Under the pieces are notes generated by a model, which saw nothing but the letters and a program-made list of their open reading frames with translations, was not told the origin of the DNA and did no database searches. A stretch of 64,000 nt of DNA. Source: Bradyrhizobium jicamae (GTDB taxonomy: Bacteria; Pseudomonadota; Alphaproteobacteria; Rhizobiales; Xanthobacteraceae). The position numbers and the translations under genes were made by a program. Positions 9,077 through 19,144 of this stretch are shown here, one piece after another. Numbering within the stretch: the first letter of the stretch is position 1; every line of letters starts with the position of its first letter. Location: positions 46,155 to 110,154 of the forward strand of contig NZ_LLXZ01000113.1 of NCBI RefSeq assembly GCF_001440395.1, in the 5' to 3' direction.

Positions 9077-9305
9077 ATCAATGTATAGGTGCGGACCCGT
9101 CCCGCCACGCTTTGAGAACGCTTGCTTGACGATACCTGCTTCGCCTTCTGGCTGTCATCAACTCACGCTGTGCGCGTGTCCAGCGATGGACCCAGTCCGC
9201 CAAGGTTTGGCCGAACCTTCAGAAGATGCCCTGCGAAATAGAACAGATCGTTTTCACGGCTCTCGGCGTGATCCAACGGCCTGAATGCCCCGCTGATCCA
9301 GCCCG
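9077..9305. other. Gap where cas6e would be expected
   Basis: In a type I-E operon cas6e follows cas5e. No Cas6e-like block was recognised here on either strand. Confidence 0.35.
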
Positions 9306-9725
9306 TCACGATAGCGCCCCGATCCGCGCGAACAACATCGCTGCTTCGGATGGTCCAAGTCCAACAACGCCTACGAAGCTTGCCGGTGGCATCGGAATCT
9401 CCTGGTTGGTCGGTTTCCAGAGATGGAGACAATACCGGCTGTTATTCACGTATTGCGAATGAGGCGGATGCAGTTGCATCACACATTCCTCTTCATCCCA
9501 AAATAGGTCTTTGACGAAGCACATCTCTTCCCAATTCGGACAACGCCGCGGCGTCGAGACGGAGACATGCTCCCACCCTGGCCGGACAAATCCGATGATC
9601 TTGAGTTTACAGCCGCAAGGCCCTTGCACAAAGAAGAGACCGCGAGGACCCGAACCCGGCGGGCTGGCGGACTGGCCATGTCGTACGCGGCCGGTCTCGA
9701 GTTTTTCTCCTATTTGCGCTCTCAC
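9306..9725 (-). CDS. Small conserved protein, DUF7694-like
   Basis: This open frame of 139 residues has a well-kept core: WEHVSVSTPRRCPNWEEMC, then LFWDEEECVMQLHPPHS, YVNN and YCLHLWKP. I recall this core from a short family in Bradyrhizobium genomes and phages, often annotated DUF7694; its function is unknown. The GTG start at 9725 overlaps the stop of the upstream gene (GTGA), so the two are translationally coupled. The first about 35 residues and the last about 20 are outside the conserved core, and a later start is possible. Confidence 0.6.
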   Translation of the reverse strand: MRAQIGEKLETGRVRHGQSASPPGSGPRGLFFVQGPCGCKLKIIGFVRPGWEHVSVSTPRRCPNWEEMCFVKDLFWDEEECVMQLHPPHSQYVNNSRYCLHLWKPTNQEIPMPPASFVGVVGLGPSEAAMLFARIGALS

Positions 9726-10093
9726 GCGCCCTCCTCCGCCTCGCCGACACTTTTGAAATCCACGTAGATCACGTTGTCCTCGGACTTCCTTATCGCCTTC
9801 AGCGAGGGCTGTTGCGCAATGTCCGAGTACCGTCCTTCGGCTTCCATTATCTTCTGGAGCTCGAGCAGCCCACTAAGCAAACCGTAGATGTAGATCATCT
9901 CCTCTTTCTCCGCTACCAATGCCTGTAGGCCCACGTGGCCAAGCGTCTGTTTCCGATGAGCAAGCTCAGCACTCCCACCGGCGGAACAGTCTTTCCATCT
10001 CCTTCTTTGCATCATTGAATGCGTCAGCTCCGCACGCATCTGCTCGATCTGGTCACGAAACGATTCCTCAGGCAGGGTTTTGGGTTTCAGCAT
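9722..10093 (-). CDS. Hypothetical protein, upstream partner of the DUF7694-like gene
   Basis: This 123-residue protein was not recognised. It is largely helical and charged, starting MLKPKTLPEESFRDQIEQMR and ending with an acidic tail. The ATG at 10093 follows GGGGAAAA at a usable distance; a longer frame to 10144 is open but has no ribosome binding site. Its stop overlaps the start of the DUF7694-like gene by four bases, which argues that both are real genes of one operon. Confidence 0.55.
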   Translation of the reverse strand: MLKPKTLPEESFRDQIEQMRAELTHSMMQRRRWKDCSAGGSAELAHRKQTLGHVGLQALVAEKEEMIYIYGLLSGLLELQKIMEAEGRYSDIAQQPSLKAIRKSEDNVIYVDFKSVGEAEEGA

Positions 10094-10813
10094 CAGATTT
10101 TTCCCCTTTTTCTGGTTACGCGCGGCTTCGTCCCGCAGTTCCACAGCGGTCTACCTCGCGACGGCAAGGACTCGACTACCCCCACAGCTGCGCTCGAAGA
10201 GCTCCTCTTGCCGCCACTCGCGGCGGCTCAACTTGAGTGAAGCACCGCCCAGAGCAACGCGGCATGTCCCTCATCGATGGCCGCGAGCCTCGGATCCAGA
10301 CGTCGCGTGCCAGATCCCCGGATCCCGAACGAAGCGCACCGACTCGGCGACAGCGGCCGGCAGATAACGCGCGCCGTTGAGCTAACGCAGCTGCGCATCG
10401 CGCATTTGCAAGGACCCATGGGTACAAGTTTAGCGTAGTGGCGGCGTGCTAGATCCTTTCACATCGTCAAAGCTTGCTCTGGATTTGCCATCTCAATGGT
10501 AATCGCATTGAGGATCTTTGCTCCGTAGTCTGCGTCATGGCTGATGAAGTGCTTGCGAAGCTCGGCGAGTGATGGGTCCGAAGGCCGCGATCATGCCGGT
10601 CCGATGCTGCGTCTCGATGTAGTACTGTTCATCCTTTGCCTTTCGCTGCTCGCCGAGCCTGAAACAGTGCCAATGCGTCATCTGTGTGGCGGGACTTTGA
10701 ATTTGCGTTGAGAACCCGAATAGAGCTCGCACTCGGCGCTGCATCACCCGGCTGCGCCGCAGCTGTTGAACCGGCGGAAGAGAGTTTCGGATTCGGAGGT
10801 GCCCTCCGAAGTG
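10094..10813. other. Gene-poor stretch
   Basis: Only short arginine- and alanine-rich frames are open, typical of chance frames in GC-rich DNA. Nothing recognisable was seen. Confidence 0.4.
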
Positions 10814-10867
10814 CGCGGGTCGGTCGCAGTTTGAATATCATCCTTGAGGACGTTCTGCTTAAAGCGC
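10814..10867 (+). repeat. 54-bp direct repeat, copy A
   Basis: This matches copy B at 11055-11109 over its whole length, starting CGCGGGTCGGTCGCAGTTT and ending CTGCTTAAAGCGC. It differs by one base substitution and one T in a T-run. The flanks of the two copies are not obviously alike. Confidence 0.8.
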
Positions 10868-11054
10868 GGAATTATTCGCATCACCTGTGGAACTTTGCCG
10901 AGGGGCGGCGCTTTGCGTTTTAGGGTAAAGCAAGTCTTGAGCGCCGTCCGAGATCATTCGCAAGGCGGACAAAAGGCGTTTAGCTTCAATGGAATCGCTA
11001 AGGCGTGGACCGCCAGTAGCGCCAGCGAGATGCGCCCGCTGGGCCGCACCCGTA

Positions 11055-11109
11055 CGCGGGTCGGTCGCAGTTTTGAATATCATCCGTGAGGACGTTCTGC
11101 TTAAAGCGC
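11055..11109 (+). repeat. 55-bp direct repeat, copy B
   Basis: Second copy of the repeat at 10814-10867, about 240 bases downstream in the same orientation. The interval holds no recognised gene. Confidence 0.8.
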
Positions 11110-11873
11110 CCTTAGCCAGCGCTCTCGACGAGTCGGCCACGACGCTGGGTGTCAATGGAGTTGGCCGCGATGCGCCCGGCACCCAAAGCATAACATCGCA
11201 AGCAGTCACAGTCTCCACAAAGGCGATTCCGTCGCTGAAAGGGGCACGACGTAGCGCGCCGCCAAGGAGAAGCTGCCTTAGGCGCGCTGGTGCCAAGGAT
11301 TCGGCTCGGCAGCAGAATGCCAACCAATCCGCACGTTTTCGCGAGCGGCCAATGACTCGTTCTGATCTTGGCTTCTACTTGACGCTCAGTGTAACCCGCC
11401 ATTTGGCGCAGAGATGTACACGAACATGTCAGGGCCTCCGCGCCGTATGGCGCTACGAAGCGATAGCCTTCTGAGCGGGTCGATCATTTCACAGCTCGTA
11501 TGGCCAACCTCCTTCAAGAACATGAAGATCGAACGAACGTGTTTCTTCCGTCGATCTGACGGCGAGCCGGTGGCAAGGACGCTGAATTATCAGAGCGACG
11601 TCGATCCGCCGCAGGTGCCGACCGCTTGGCGGCAAGAGGTGATCGGAGCGATTTGCCTTCTATCTTGTGGTACGAGCCGTGTCCGGTTAGCGACGTCGAT
11701 GTGGGGAACCTAACTACGGGAGCTACACCTTTTCGCCGGCGCCGCGGCAAACACCAATGTTGCTCTCTCTTCCAACGATGCTTACAGCACTTTCTCGTGC
11801 GGCACGCCAATTGCTAAGATAAAAACCACAGCAGCCAAGAGGCGGCGCGCTGCCCGCTGACCAGGAGTTCACA
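11110..11873. other. Gene-poor stretch
   Basis: Short frames only. No family was recognised on either strand. Confidence 0.4.
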
Positions 11874-12545
11874 ATGAGATTTGTCAATACGGCATTGAAG
11901 CTGGTCGCAACTGCACAACCGGCTGACATCGATGTCGCAGTCGCCTCCAACTTCTCCGAACTTACCAAGGAGACCGCCGCAACCATCAAGAACACCCGGT
12001 CGCGCGACAGCCTGAGCTTCGGCGCGAATTGCAATACGACCACATCACGCAGGCGCGCCATTTCAGATCTTCTCAGCCGACGATGCGCGACCAAAGATGC
12101 TCGTCATAGATGGATTCGCCGACGGGAAAGCATCTACACAATCGGAACGTTCGTCCTTTGGGAACAAAACTGCGGCACGGTAATTTAAGCGCAAGCTTGT
12201 CGATCTACCATCCCGCCGCGACACTTTATGGCTTAGGGGCGATGGAGACGGAGAGATCGCTCAGCGTTCATGAGGTCATGCGGCCGCGGTCGTCGAGGGC
12301 GCGATTGTCACGCGGGCCGATCAATTCGTCAGGCTTGGCTATTGCGAATTCTGCCTTGTCGCAATGTCCCAATTGGTCGCCTATGAGCCCACCTCGCGCT
12401 GCGATAATTCGATCCAATAAGATGCCGCAAGTCGAAGAGCGGCGCCGACAACGATGGCGCAGGGCTTCATCAATCTTCAGGAAGGGCCGAAGGCTCACGT
12501 GATCATCGAGCGCTACGGTTACGTGCTCGAGGACAGAACTGGATC
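11874..12545 (+). pseudogene. modA remnant (molybdate-binding protein)
   Basis: The start gives MRFVNTALKLVATAQ followed by ADIDVAVASNFSELTKE, a ModA-like mature N-terminus; ModA binds molybdate in the periplasm for the ModBC importer. Later ModA blocks lie in shifted frames: LSFGA, an SADDARPK-like stretch near 12070, and SIYHPAATLYG near 12210. The end, GPKAHVIIERYGYVLED, is the usual ModA C-terminal helix. The multiple frameshifts make it non-functional. The next about 70 bases could be the start of a modB remnant (LTIRVVGLTIAIL). Confidence 0.75.
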
Positions 12546-12679
12546 GCACGGTTGGGCTGACGATCAGGGTCGTCGGCCTGACAATCGCGATCCTAGCGGC
12601 ACCGGAACGCGTTCGCCTGGCTTAGTGATCTTAACTTTGCTGTGCTGTGACACAGCCCGAATCGACTAGTCAGGTACGC

Positions 12680-12856
12680 ATGACGCACTTGCGCAAACCA
12701 AGACCACGTCTGACCGAAGGTGGTAAATCCGCTCGCGCATCGCGTCCTGATGCTTCGCAACCACCGAAAACATGGAATTTCTGGCCCGTTGTGCCGATCC
12801 TCCTCAGCGCGCTGCTCTGGGCCTGTATCTACTGGGTCGTCCGGGCGTTCTTATGA
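12680..12856 (+). CDS. Possible small membrane protein
   Basis: This is a frame of about 58 residues from the ATG at 12680 (open further to 12647). It has a basic N-terminal part and one C-terminal membrane segment, WPVVPILLSALLWACIYWVV. No family was recognised. The membrane segment is the only support, and no convincing ribosome binding site is seen. Confidence 0.3.
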   Translation: MTHLRKPRPRLTEGGKSARASRPDASQPPKTWNFWPVVPILLSALLWACIYWVVRAFL

Positions 12857-13546
12857 GCGAGATGGCGCCGGCAGCAGTCCGAAACTTGCCAGATCTGCAC
12901 GACGCTCGTGCGTTTGCGGCGCTCATGAAGATGCCTGTGGCGGCCTGTGTGCCCTTTACCTGAAAGTATTGTTCTCCCAATCCGCTGATCTGGACGTTGG
13001 TCTCGATCGCACCGAACCGCAGCATACTGCTGGTCGAAACTGGCGGCGTGACCACCGCCACATAGCTGTGCTGGCTCAAGACGCGGGCGTCCGAAAGCGC
13101 GAGCTTGATCTTAGCCGAACGCGTATCCCCGAACAGCCGGCCGTAAATCACTTCCAGCGTGTTGGTGCCCAGATATTGACGTTAGCGAACAAGTTCTGAA
13201 GCGGATCGTTCAACTGCCGCCAGGAGTGCGCGAGCGCCGACGGCGGTGGAATCTGCTTGCTCCTTGCATCACTCCATCTGCTCATCGACGGAGCGACCTA
13301 GTCTGAACCCACAGCACAGCAGCCGCCAAGCAACGGGACAACGAATCAACAAAAAGAGCAGACTCGCGCGACGCCGTCGCCCAAGCGCCGGTCCCCCGAT
13401 TACTCTGGTGCGCCCGGACTGCCCCTACGCTCCCGCAGCTTCACATGGGAGAATTTCGCAAATGGCACGCCGTGCTTAGAACTGTGACTTGAACCTCTAG
13501 TGTGATTCGCGCCATCAATCTATCCGATGCCGACCAGCAAGAATTA
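12857..13546. other. Gene-poor stretch with an unassigned minus-strand frame
   Basis: A minus-strand frame at 12804-13151 has protein-like composition (RLFGDTRSAKIKLALSDARV) but was not assigned and has no clear start. No other feature was seen. Confidence 0.3.
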
Positions 13547-13585
13547 GCCCGACGCACCTTCTGGTGGAACAGAGATGCGTCGGGC
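13547..13585. repeat. Hairpin element 1 (GCCCGACGCA inverted repeat)
   Basis: A perfect 10-bp inverted repeat, GCCCGACGCA at 13547-13556 and TGCGTCGGGC at 13576-13585, encloses a 19-base loop. The same stem occurs at 14706-14742. There is no T-run on either side, so a simple intrinsic terminator is not supported. Confidence 0.7.
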
Positions 13586-14705
13586 CACAACCCGGCCTGG
13601 TTGGGGCATGGGGGCTGCACATGCCCAAGATCATCCTGCAAATGATGTGCCGCGAGAGTATGCGTCCAGCCGGCCGGCCGCAGAGCGACATTGCAGCACG
13701 ATATAGTGCGCCCATTACCTAGCAAGTGACTGTCGGCCATCAAACAGCCCTGTCGAGCATCGATCATCGAACCGCCGAGCCAGATCGTTCTATTTTCAAC
13801 TTCTCGCATCTCATGCGACTCGATGCTCGAGACCGCCAGGCATTCGCGCGGTCGCAGGTCGCCAGAATCGAGAGCGCCGCGTCGATTTCCGTGTCCAGTC
13901 GGCGCGGAAGTGGGGCAGCCAAGCATAATATCGTCCGTAGCGGGCGGCTCTATTCAATAGCCTTCAGCAGGCAATACGGCAAAAGCGCTGATCCGCAGTT
14001 AGGCCTCGCATCCAGAACACCCGGCGGCCCCTGATACGCTGTGGGCGTACTGGCGCGGAGGCACAAACATTCAGTTTCGCGCAGCTCGTGCATTGTAGTA
14101 AAGCGCGAGCTGGACGGGATGATCAGAGTGCCGGTTAGATTCTGCCAGGGCGCATGACTTCTCCGGCGCCTTCAGCGGATTGTCGATCCACTTGCATCGG
14201 ACTGGATCGCCACGGGCGCTCGTCGCAACGCATGCAAACGAAAGTAGGACACGCTTCTTCTTGCTGCAATGCGGACAAAGCCCTCCGTGTTCAAAGATCG
14301 GCGCAATTGCATGCCCCTGTTCCGCATTTGGATTCACAACCGCGCTCGCGATGTACGGAGATTTAAGCCACGCTTTGCATCTTTGGGTCCTCAGGGGTTC
14401 TATCGGCAGCAGGCGCCGCGCACCTGCTGCAATCTGGATCGGAAACTCTCTGCTGACTGTCCCGGGAATTGCCGATGAGGTTCGAACTCGACTACAACGT
14501 TTCCATACTCTGGGAAATCATCCCCACCTTCGTATTCCAGAACTATAGAATGAGCTGATTCTTTTGCGCGCGCGGTAATGTCCCAACTCCCTCAATGCGA
14601 GTAGAAGTCGCGCCGCTATGTCGATCACCCAACAAACGGCCAAATACGGGCTAGACCAATTGATGCGGCTTAGCGTCCATCTCTCGTGCTGAAAAGCATG
14701 AAAAA
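13586..14705. other. Gene-poor stretch between two matching hairpins
   Basis: About 1.1 kb with only short frames and no recognised protein or RNA. It is bounded by two hairpins that share the same stem. Confidence 0.4.
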
Positions 14706-14742
14706 GCCCGACGCACGCTGCCGGGTAAGAGGTGCGTCGGGC
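14706..14742. repeat. Hairpin element 2 (GCCCGACGCAC inverted repeat)
   Basis: A perfect 11-bp stem, GCCCGACGCAC at 14706-14716 and GTGCGTCGGGC at 14732-14742, encloses a 15-base loop and is preceded by AAAAA. Its stem is that of the element at 13547 plus one base pair. The A-run on the left means that, read on the minus strand, it would be followed by Ts as in a terminator. Confidence 0.7.
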
Positions 14743-15157
14743 CGGTGGGGGTATCGGCACGGCCAGCAGATCGTGTCGCCCCCAACCACCTCTAGCAAAC
14801 GACGTGCCGCTCGGAAGCTACCGATGATCAATAAACAATACAGCCTCTCAGTGATGAGGTGGCGGGTGTTCCTATCTGAAGGGACAGCGCGCGTCCGGGC
14901 AACCTAATCCGGACACAGTTCCGCTATCCGTCTCCCTCCCCGCTTGAGGTGCCACAGTGTCCTAAACGGCAATCACCAAACCTTCCTCTCCTACCGCTTC
15001 GGCGTTTCAAGATAACGGATGAGGTCGGTCGCCCGATGTCCGGGACTACAACGTCGATGACGAATTCCTTTGGACTAGCAAGCCGCCGACATGCGAGCAG
15101 ATCGGCTGATAAGAACCAGCGGAGAGCTTCGCCGCTCCGAGCCCGAGCTACCTGGTA
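14743..15157. other. Gene-poor stretch
   Basis: No gene recognised on either strand. Confidence 0.4.
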
Positions 15158-15373
15158 TCAAGAATGACTGGACTCTGCATCCCGATCGTCCCTTAATATC
15201 AGCCATTCTTCTGCGCGCCGAGCTAGCCGATCATACTCCTCGGCGACCCTAATTAGCCTGTCTCTGGATTTGAGACAGTCGAGCGATTCCGCTTTGGTCC
15301 GCGTTGCTTCCGCCCGCTGTCGCCAATGTTTCGGACCGTACGATGGTTTTTTCAGCTTCATGTAGATGGACAT
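15158..15373 (-). CDS. Small conserved hypothetical protein
   Basis: This 71-residue protein starts MSIYMKLKKPSYGPKHWRQR and continues with a charged helix, RAEATRTKAESL to RVAEEYDRLARRAEEW. The pattern xHWRxRAEExR...IAxxYxxLAxRA is a common small protein of Bradyrhizobium and its relatives, with no known function. The ATG at 15373 was chosen because the conserved pattern starts there. The open frame upstream, to 15589, has no such similarity. Confidence 0.55.
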   Translation of the reverse strand: MSIYMKLKKPSYGPKHWRQRAEATRTKAESLDCLKSRDRLIRVAEEYDRLARRAEEWLILRDDRDAESSHS

Positions 15374-15899
15374 GCAACCGCTGGGCCAAGAACATCCTGG
15401 CTCCGTATTAATACGCAGACGGCTACTTCGAGCGACCTCGCAATTCGACTGCACGTCGCGCAATTCCTTATGATCGCTCATTGAGAGTTGGAGATCCCGA
15501 CCGCGCTCGCCAACAGTCGACCACGCAGCTTTCGCGACGCCGGCAATCACGAACAATCTCCCCCTGCCCGCGAGAGCGCCCGATGACACCTAGAACCGAA
15601 ATCGCTTCCCTACGATGTGCTAGTGAGAAAAGCCGGGCTATCATGGAGGACTGCGATTGTTAGCGCTTTAGTCGTTGAGGGGGGCGGAGGCGCCGCTACG
15701 AGGGGGTCACACGATGAAGAAGAAGGGGGGCGGTCGTGCCGGTTTTATCAGAATGAGAGACTAGGAATTCGTCCCAACCGGCCGCCCGTACCGCTCGACC
15801 ACGCCTTTTCTTCAAGACGGGCCCCATTTTCCTCTGCCGTCGCACTCTCGCTGCGTTGCGAACTCTTGAGTCGTCGACCTACCGCTTCAATCACGATGG
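15374..15899. other. Gene-poor stretch
   Basis: No gene recognised. A G-rich run lies near 15680. Confidence 0.35.
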
Positions 15900-16200
15900 C
15901 GACAGACGCTCATGCATAAGACGGCCAAGATGCTCTACTCCTACATCGCCAGATTGCTATTGGCGATCGGCTTTCCTGCCCTGCTGAAGCAGCCAACGCT
16001 GCTGATCATGACTGAACGACGATTATTTTCATGAATGCGAAGAATAATCTCGAGGTGGACTCCATCGCCACTTCCGGGCGTCAGCACCACAGCACAACTC
16101 ATTCTAGTACCCAAGGAACACTACACGACGGATGGTCCGGCGACTTGAGAGTTTCCGTGAGAAACGGACAGAAGCTACTAGGGTGCACAGCTAGTCGAAG
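15900..16200 (+). pseudogene. Clostripain-like gene remnant (partial copy)
   Basis: This is a decayed duplicate of the 5' part of the gene at 17120. FMNAKNNLEVDSIA here matches FMNAKNNLEADAIA there, with near-identical DNA around ATGAATGCGAAGAATAATCT. The preceding signal-peptide region is also recognisable (TTGGCGATCGGCTTTCC against TCGACGATCGGCTTCC), as is DGWSGDLRVSVRNGQK against EGWSGVLRFLVKKGQR downstream. The frame is broken between these blocks and the rest of the gene is absent. Confidence 0.7.
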
Positions 16201-17119
16201 CGGGAGCGAACGCTGCGCTCGCCTTCGAATATCGCCATACGTACATCAACATGGAGACCTGGGCGCTCGACAAAGATCGAAACGATCGCCTATCATCCAT
16301 CGAACGAGGCCTATTCCTGCAGGCCTTTTTAACGAACGCGTGCAACGTCTTATGTTCGACACTCGCACCTGTTCAGCGCCGCGATTGTGGTTCCGCAGAG
16401 CACCGCGTATAGCTTTCAAAAATGGGGGCGCAGCCGACATTGCGCGGGAGCCCGCGCGAGCCGATCGGCGGAGGCACCGTACACAGGTTCTTAATGTCCG
16501 CGCACATCATGACCGGGTCACAGATAGCGTCGTTGCAAGAGCAGCCGACGGAGCTGGTCTTGTCGCTGACTTCGCCGAACATCGGATTGGTGAGCACCGA
16601 CCAGGCGGGCCAGAAGCCGAGATGCTCGATCGGGCGCTGAACCGTCATCTTCGTAACGCGCGACGGCACAGGCCGTCGGGGACGTGGATTGTCCTTGATG
16701 CCTCGCGTCAAGGCAGGCGTGGTGATCACCATTTCAGACACCGCCGCAAACATCAAGGCCAAGAGCACCGAGACCAGCCAAACTCGGGCAGCCGACCCGG
16801 AGGCGGACGGTTGCCGTGACGTGCAGTCATCAATCGCTTGGATACTTTTCATGGCGGCCAGCCGTTATCATAACCGGTTTCCGTTTTCCATTGGGATCAG
16901 CTTTTAAAGCGTGCTGATCAAGCGACTGCGATGTTTGTCACCCCAGAGGGGCTGTTTGAAACGTAACAATGACGTTGGGCTTGCAACAGCCCTCTGATGA
17001 GCCGTACGCGCACTATCTATTTCCAAACGCGCCCACTTCTTCTCTGACGCCGCGCTGGCACGGTCGTTGCAAACTCCTGGATGAGAGCCATCAACGCAGC
17101 CACAATCAACAAAGCGCAT
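16201..17119. other. Gap between the clostripain remnant and its parent gene
   Basis: Long but unassigned frames exist on both strands (for example 16373-16852 on the minus strand, with one hydrophobic segment). None was recognised and no ribosome binding site decides between them. Confidence 0.3.
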
Positions 17120-18481
17120 ATGCCTGAGACCAAGACCCTGAAAAACTGCTTCTTCGCTCTATTATCGACGATCGGCTTCCTATTGGCCTGCCCTGCCGAG
17201 GCTGCCAAACCCATGGGTCATACTGCCGATTGGACGATAATGGTCTTTATGAATGCAAAGAATAATCTCGAGGCGGACGCTATCGCCAGTTTCCGTGACA
17301 TCGCAAACGTCGGCACCACATCGAGGGTCAATCTAGTTGTCGAGATGGGCAGACCCACGCAACACTACACGAGCGAGGCGGAAGGGTGGTCTGGAGTTCT
17401 GAGATTTCTCGTGAAAAAAGGACAGAGGCCAGTTCCTTCTGCTGCAGTTGAAGACTTGCGGAACGCCACGGATGTGTCGGACTTGGCCGTTGCACTCAAT
17501 GATTTCGTCAATTGGTCTGTTGATAGATATCCGGCTAAAAAGTACATGTTAGTAATCTGGAATCATGGTCATGGCTGGCGCTTCCAGATGGCGGCTGATG
17601 CCTCGATCAGGCAGATCGCAACAACCCGCCGCCTTAGTCACGCGAGCATCGATGCTTTGGCAGCTGCTTCGGAAAGCATCCCGCAGGTCGGGGGATATCG
17701 TGCCGTATCCTTTGACGAGGACACGAATTCTTTGTTGTGCATGAGCGATGTACAGCAGAGCGTCGAGGCGGCCTCTCAAAAATTGAAACGAAAACTGGAC
17801 GTGATCGGCTTCGATGCGGGCCTGACATCGATGATCGAAACTGCCTACGCTTTCCGCAACTCCTCGACGCTTATGGTCGGAAGTGAGGAATTGGAGCCGG
17901 CCAAGGGCTGGGACTATACTAGGCCGTTCAAACTGCTGACCGCAAACCCAACCATGACGCCTCTCGAGCTCTCGAACCAACTCGTGGCCGCGTATCAGAA
18001 CCGGTACGGTGATCTTCAGATGACCACGCTTTCTGTGATCGACTTGTCCAAAGTCGAAGCCGCTGCCACGGCTCTGAGCGCGTTCGCAGACGCGATCAGC
18101 AACGTACTAACATCGGAGCGCATAAGCATCGAGATAGCCCGATCACACTTAGTTCCCTATGGCGCAGGAATGGGACCTCTCACTTCGATCGATCTGCCGT
18201 CTTTCCTGGAACACTATATTGAGGCCACATCGAACCCAGATACGCGCGATTACGCGCAAACTGCACTCGATGCCACAAAGCGGATGGTGCTAACTAACTA
18301 CGCTTCTGGATTTAGTTCGCGGAATACTGGCTCAAAGGGGGTTGCCATATATTTTCCTGCAAGCAAATACGACTTGGACACTGATTTTTATAGACAAGGA
18401 TACGTAAAGCGAGACACTGACGTTATCGACTTTGTCGCGCACGAGCGATGGGCCGACTTTCTCGACTCCTATTTTCGATAG
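17120..18481 (+). CDS. Clostripain-family (C11) protein lacking the catalytic cysteine
   Basis: This 453-residue exported protein belongs to the clan CD, family C11 cysteine peptidases. It has an N-terminal signal-like segment, CFFALLSTIGFLLACPAEAA; LLAC could also act as a lipobox. WTIMVFMNAKNNLE is the usual C11 first strand. IWNHGHGW near residue 150 keeps the catalytic His-Gly. The second catalytic block, normally DAC, reads GFDAGLTSMIETAY, so the nucleophile Cys is replaced by Gly. The rest (ELSNQLVAAY, FSSRNTGSKGVAIYFP) is well kept without stops. It is therefore probably a non-proteolytic, binding-type homologue rather than a pseudogene. The ATG at 17120 precedes the signal segment directly. 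Confidence 0.8.
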   Translation: MPETKTLKNCFFALLSTIGFLLACPAEAAKPMGHTADWTIMVFMNAKNNLEADAIASFRDIANVGTTSRVNLVVEMGRPTQHYTSEAEGWSGVLRFLVKKGQRPVPSAAVEDLRNATDVSDLAVALNDFVNWSVDRYPAKKYMLVIWNHGHGWRFQMAADASIRQIATTRRLSHASIDALAAASESIPQVGGYRAVSFDEDTNSLLCMSDVQQSVEAASQKLKRKLDVIGFDAGLTSMIETAYAFRNSSTLMVGSEELEPAKGWDYTRPFKLLTANPTMTPLELSNQLVAAYQNRYGDLQMTTLSVIDLSKVEAAATALSAFADAISNVLTSERISIEIARSHLVPYGAGMGPLTSIDLPSFLEHYIEATSNPDTRDYAQTALDATKRMVLTNYASGFSSRNTGSKGVAIYFPASKYDLDTDFYRQGYVKRDTDVIDFVAHERWADFLDSYFR

Positions 18482-18798
18482 AGGAAAAGGGAGCGCCACA
18501 TTTCGTTTGGAACGTTATCCGTCTTCTGGCAGCCAACGCTAACGGCAATGCCCTCCCCGCAAATGAACGGCCCCTAACCGTCTGCCGACGGAAGCTGCTG
18601 TGATGTATTGCAGCGTGGCTCCTCTCCGATTGATCGCCTCCCCGCGTCTGCCCACGGATCAATGCGGCTGTCAGGCCCTCTCTAAAATGAGGTGAGTGCG
18701 ATTTCAGTGCCGGCTTAGGCTCTCTTTTTGATTTCTGTCATATGCTTCTGTACGTGTACGAGTTCGGACATATTCACACTTCGGTTTCTCGAAGGGGC
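18482..18798. other. Gap ahead of a MerR-type element
   Basis: No gene recognised. The last about 35 bases contain TTCGGACATATTCACACTTC, shared with the other members of the second MerR-type subfamily. Confidence 0.4.
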
Positions 18799-18829
18799 TT
18801 GAATCGTCCGTGGCGTCAGATTGTACGAT
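18799..18829 (+). promoter_or_regulatory. MerR-type promoter element, copy 3 (second subfamily)
   Basis: TTGAAT, 19 bases, TACGAT, with spacer end GCGTCAGATTG. The sequence just after it (CTCAAAAGTGGGTGGC) is shared with copy 9 at 58.2 kb. Like copy 9 it lies upstream of binding-protein sequence, here decayed. Confidence 0.6.
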
Positions 18830-19144
18830 CTCAAAAGTGGGTGGCGACGGCCTTCCGGTCGCCCCCAGAATCGTCCTGACAGGTAATAAGAATTGCGAAT
18901 GTCTCAAACGCTTAAGCTGACGCCACACAGGAAGTGCGAGGCGGACCCGTCAACGGTCCGCTTTGCCAAATGGATTGCAGCGTCAGGGGTCCACCGCGCG
19001 TGAGGGAACCTCCGGGGTTGATGGGGATTTCAGCGTGTCTCTGGCCGGCCATCGCAGCGCCACTCTAAGCCGCCGCGATGGTTCCAGGTGGTCCGTGGCC
19101 TGGATCTCATCGGTCGGCTGCTAGGTAACACGAACACTGATCCC

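Noticed and set aside
7000..9300. CRISPR repeat array near the cas remnants
   Set aside because: No regularly spaced direct repeats of 28-29 bases were seen around the cas genes.
12804..13151. Minus-strand frame of 115 codons
   Set aside because: Composition is protein-like in its first half only, no family was recognised, no ribosome binding site, and it overlaps the possible small membrane gene.
16373..16852. Minus-strand frame of 159 codons with a hydrophobic segment
   Set aside because: No family similarity, many cysteines without pattern, and a competing plus-strand frame; neither has a good start.
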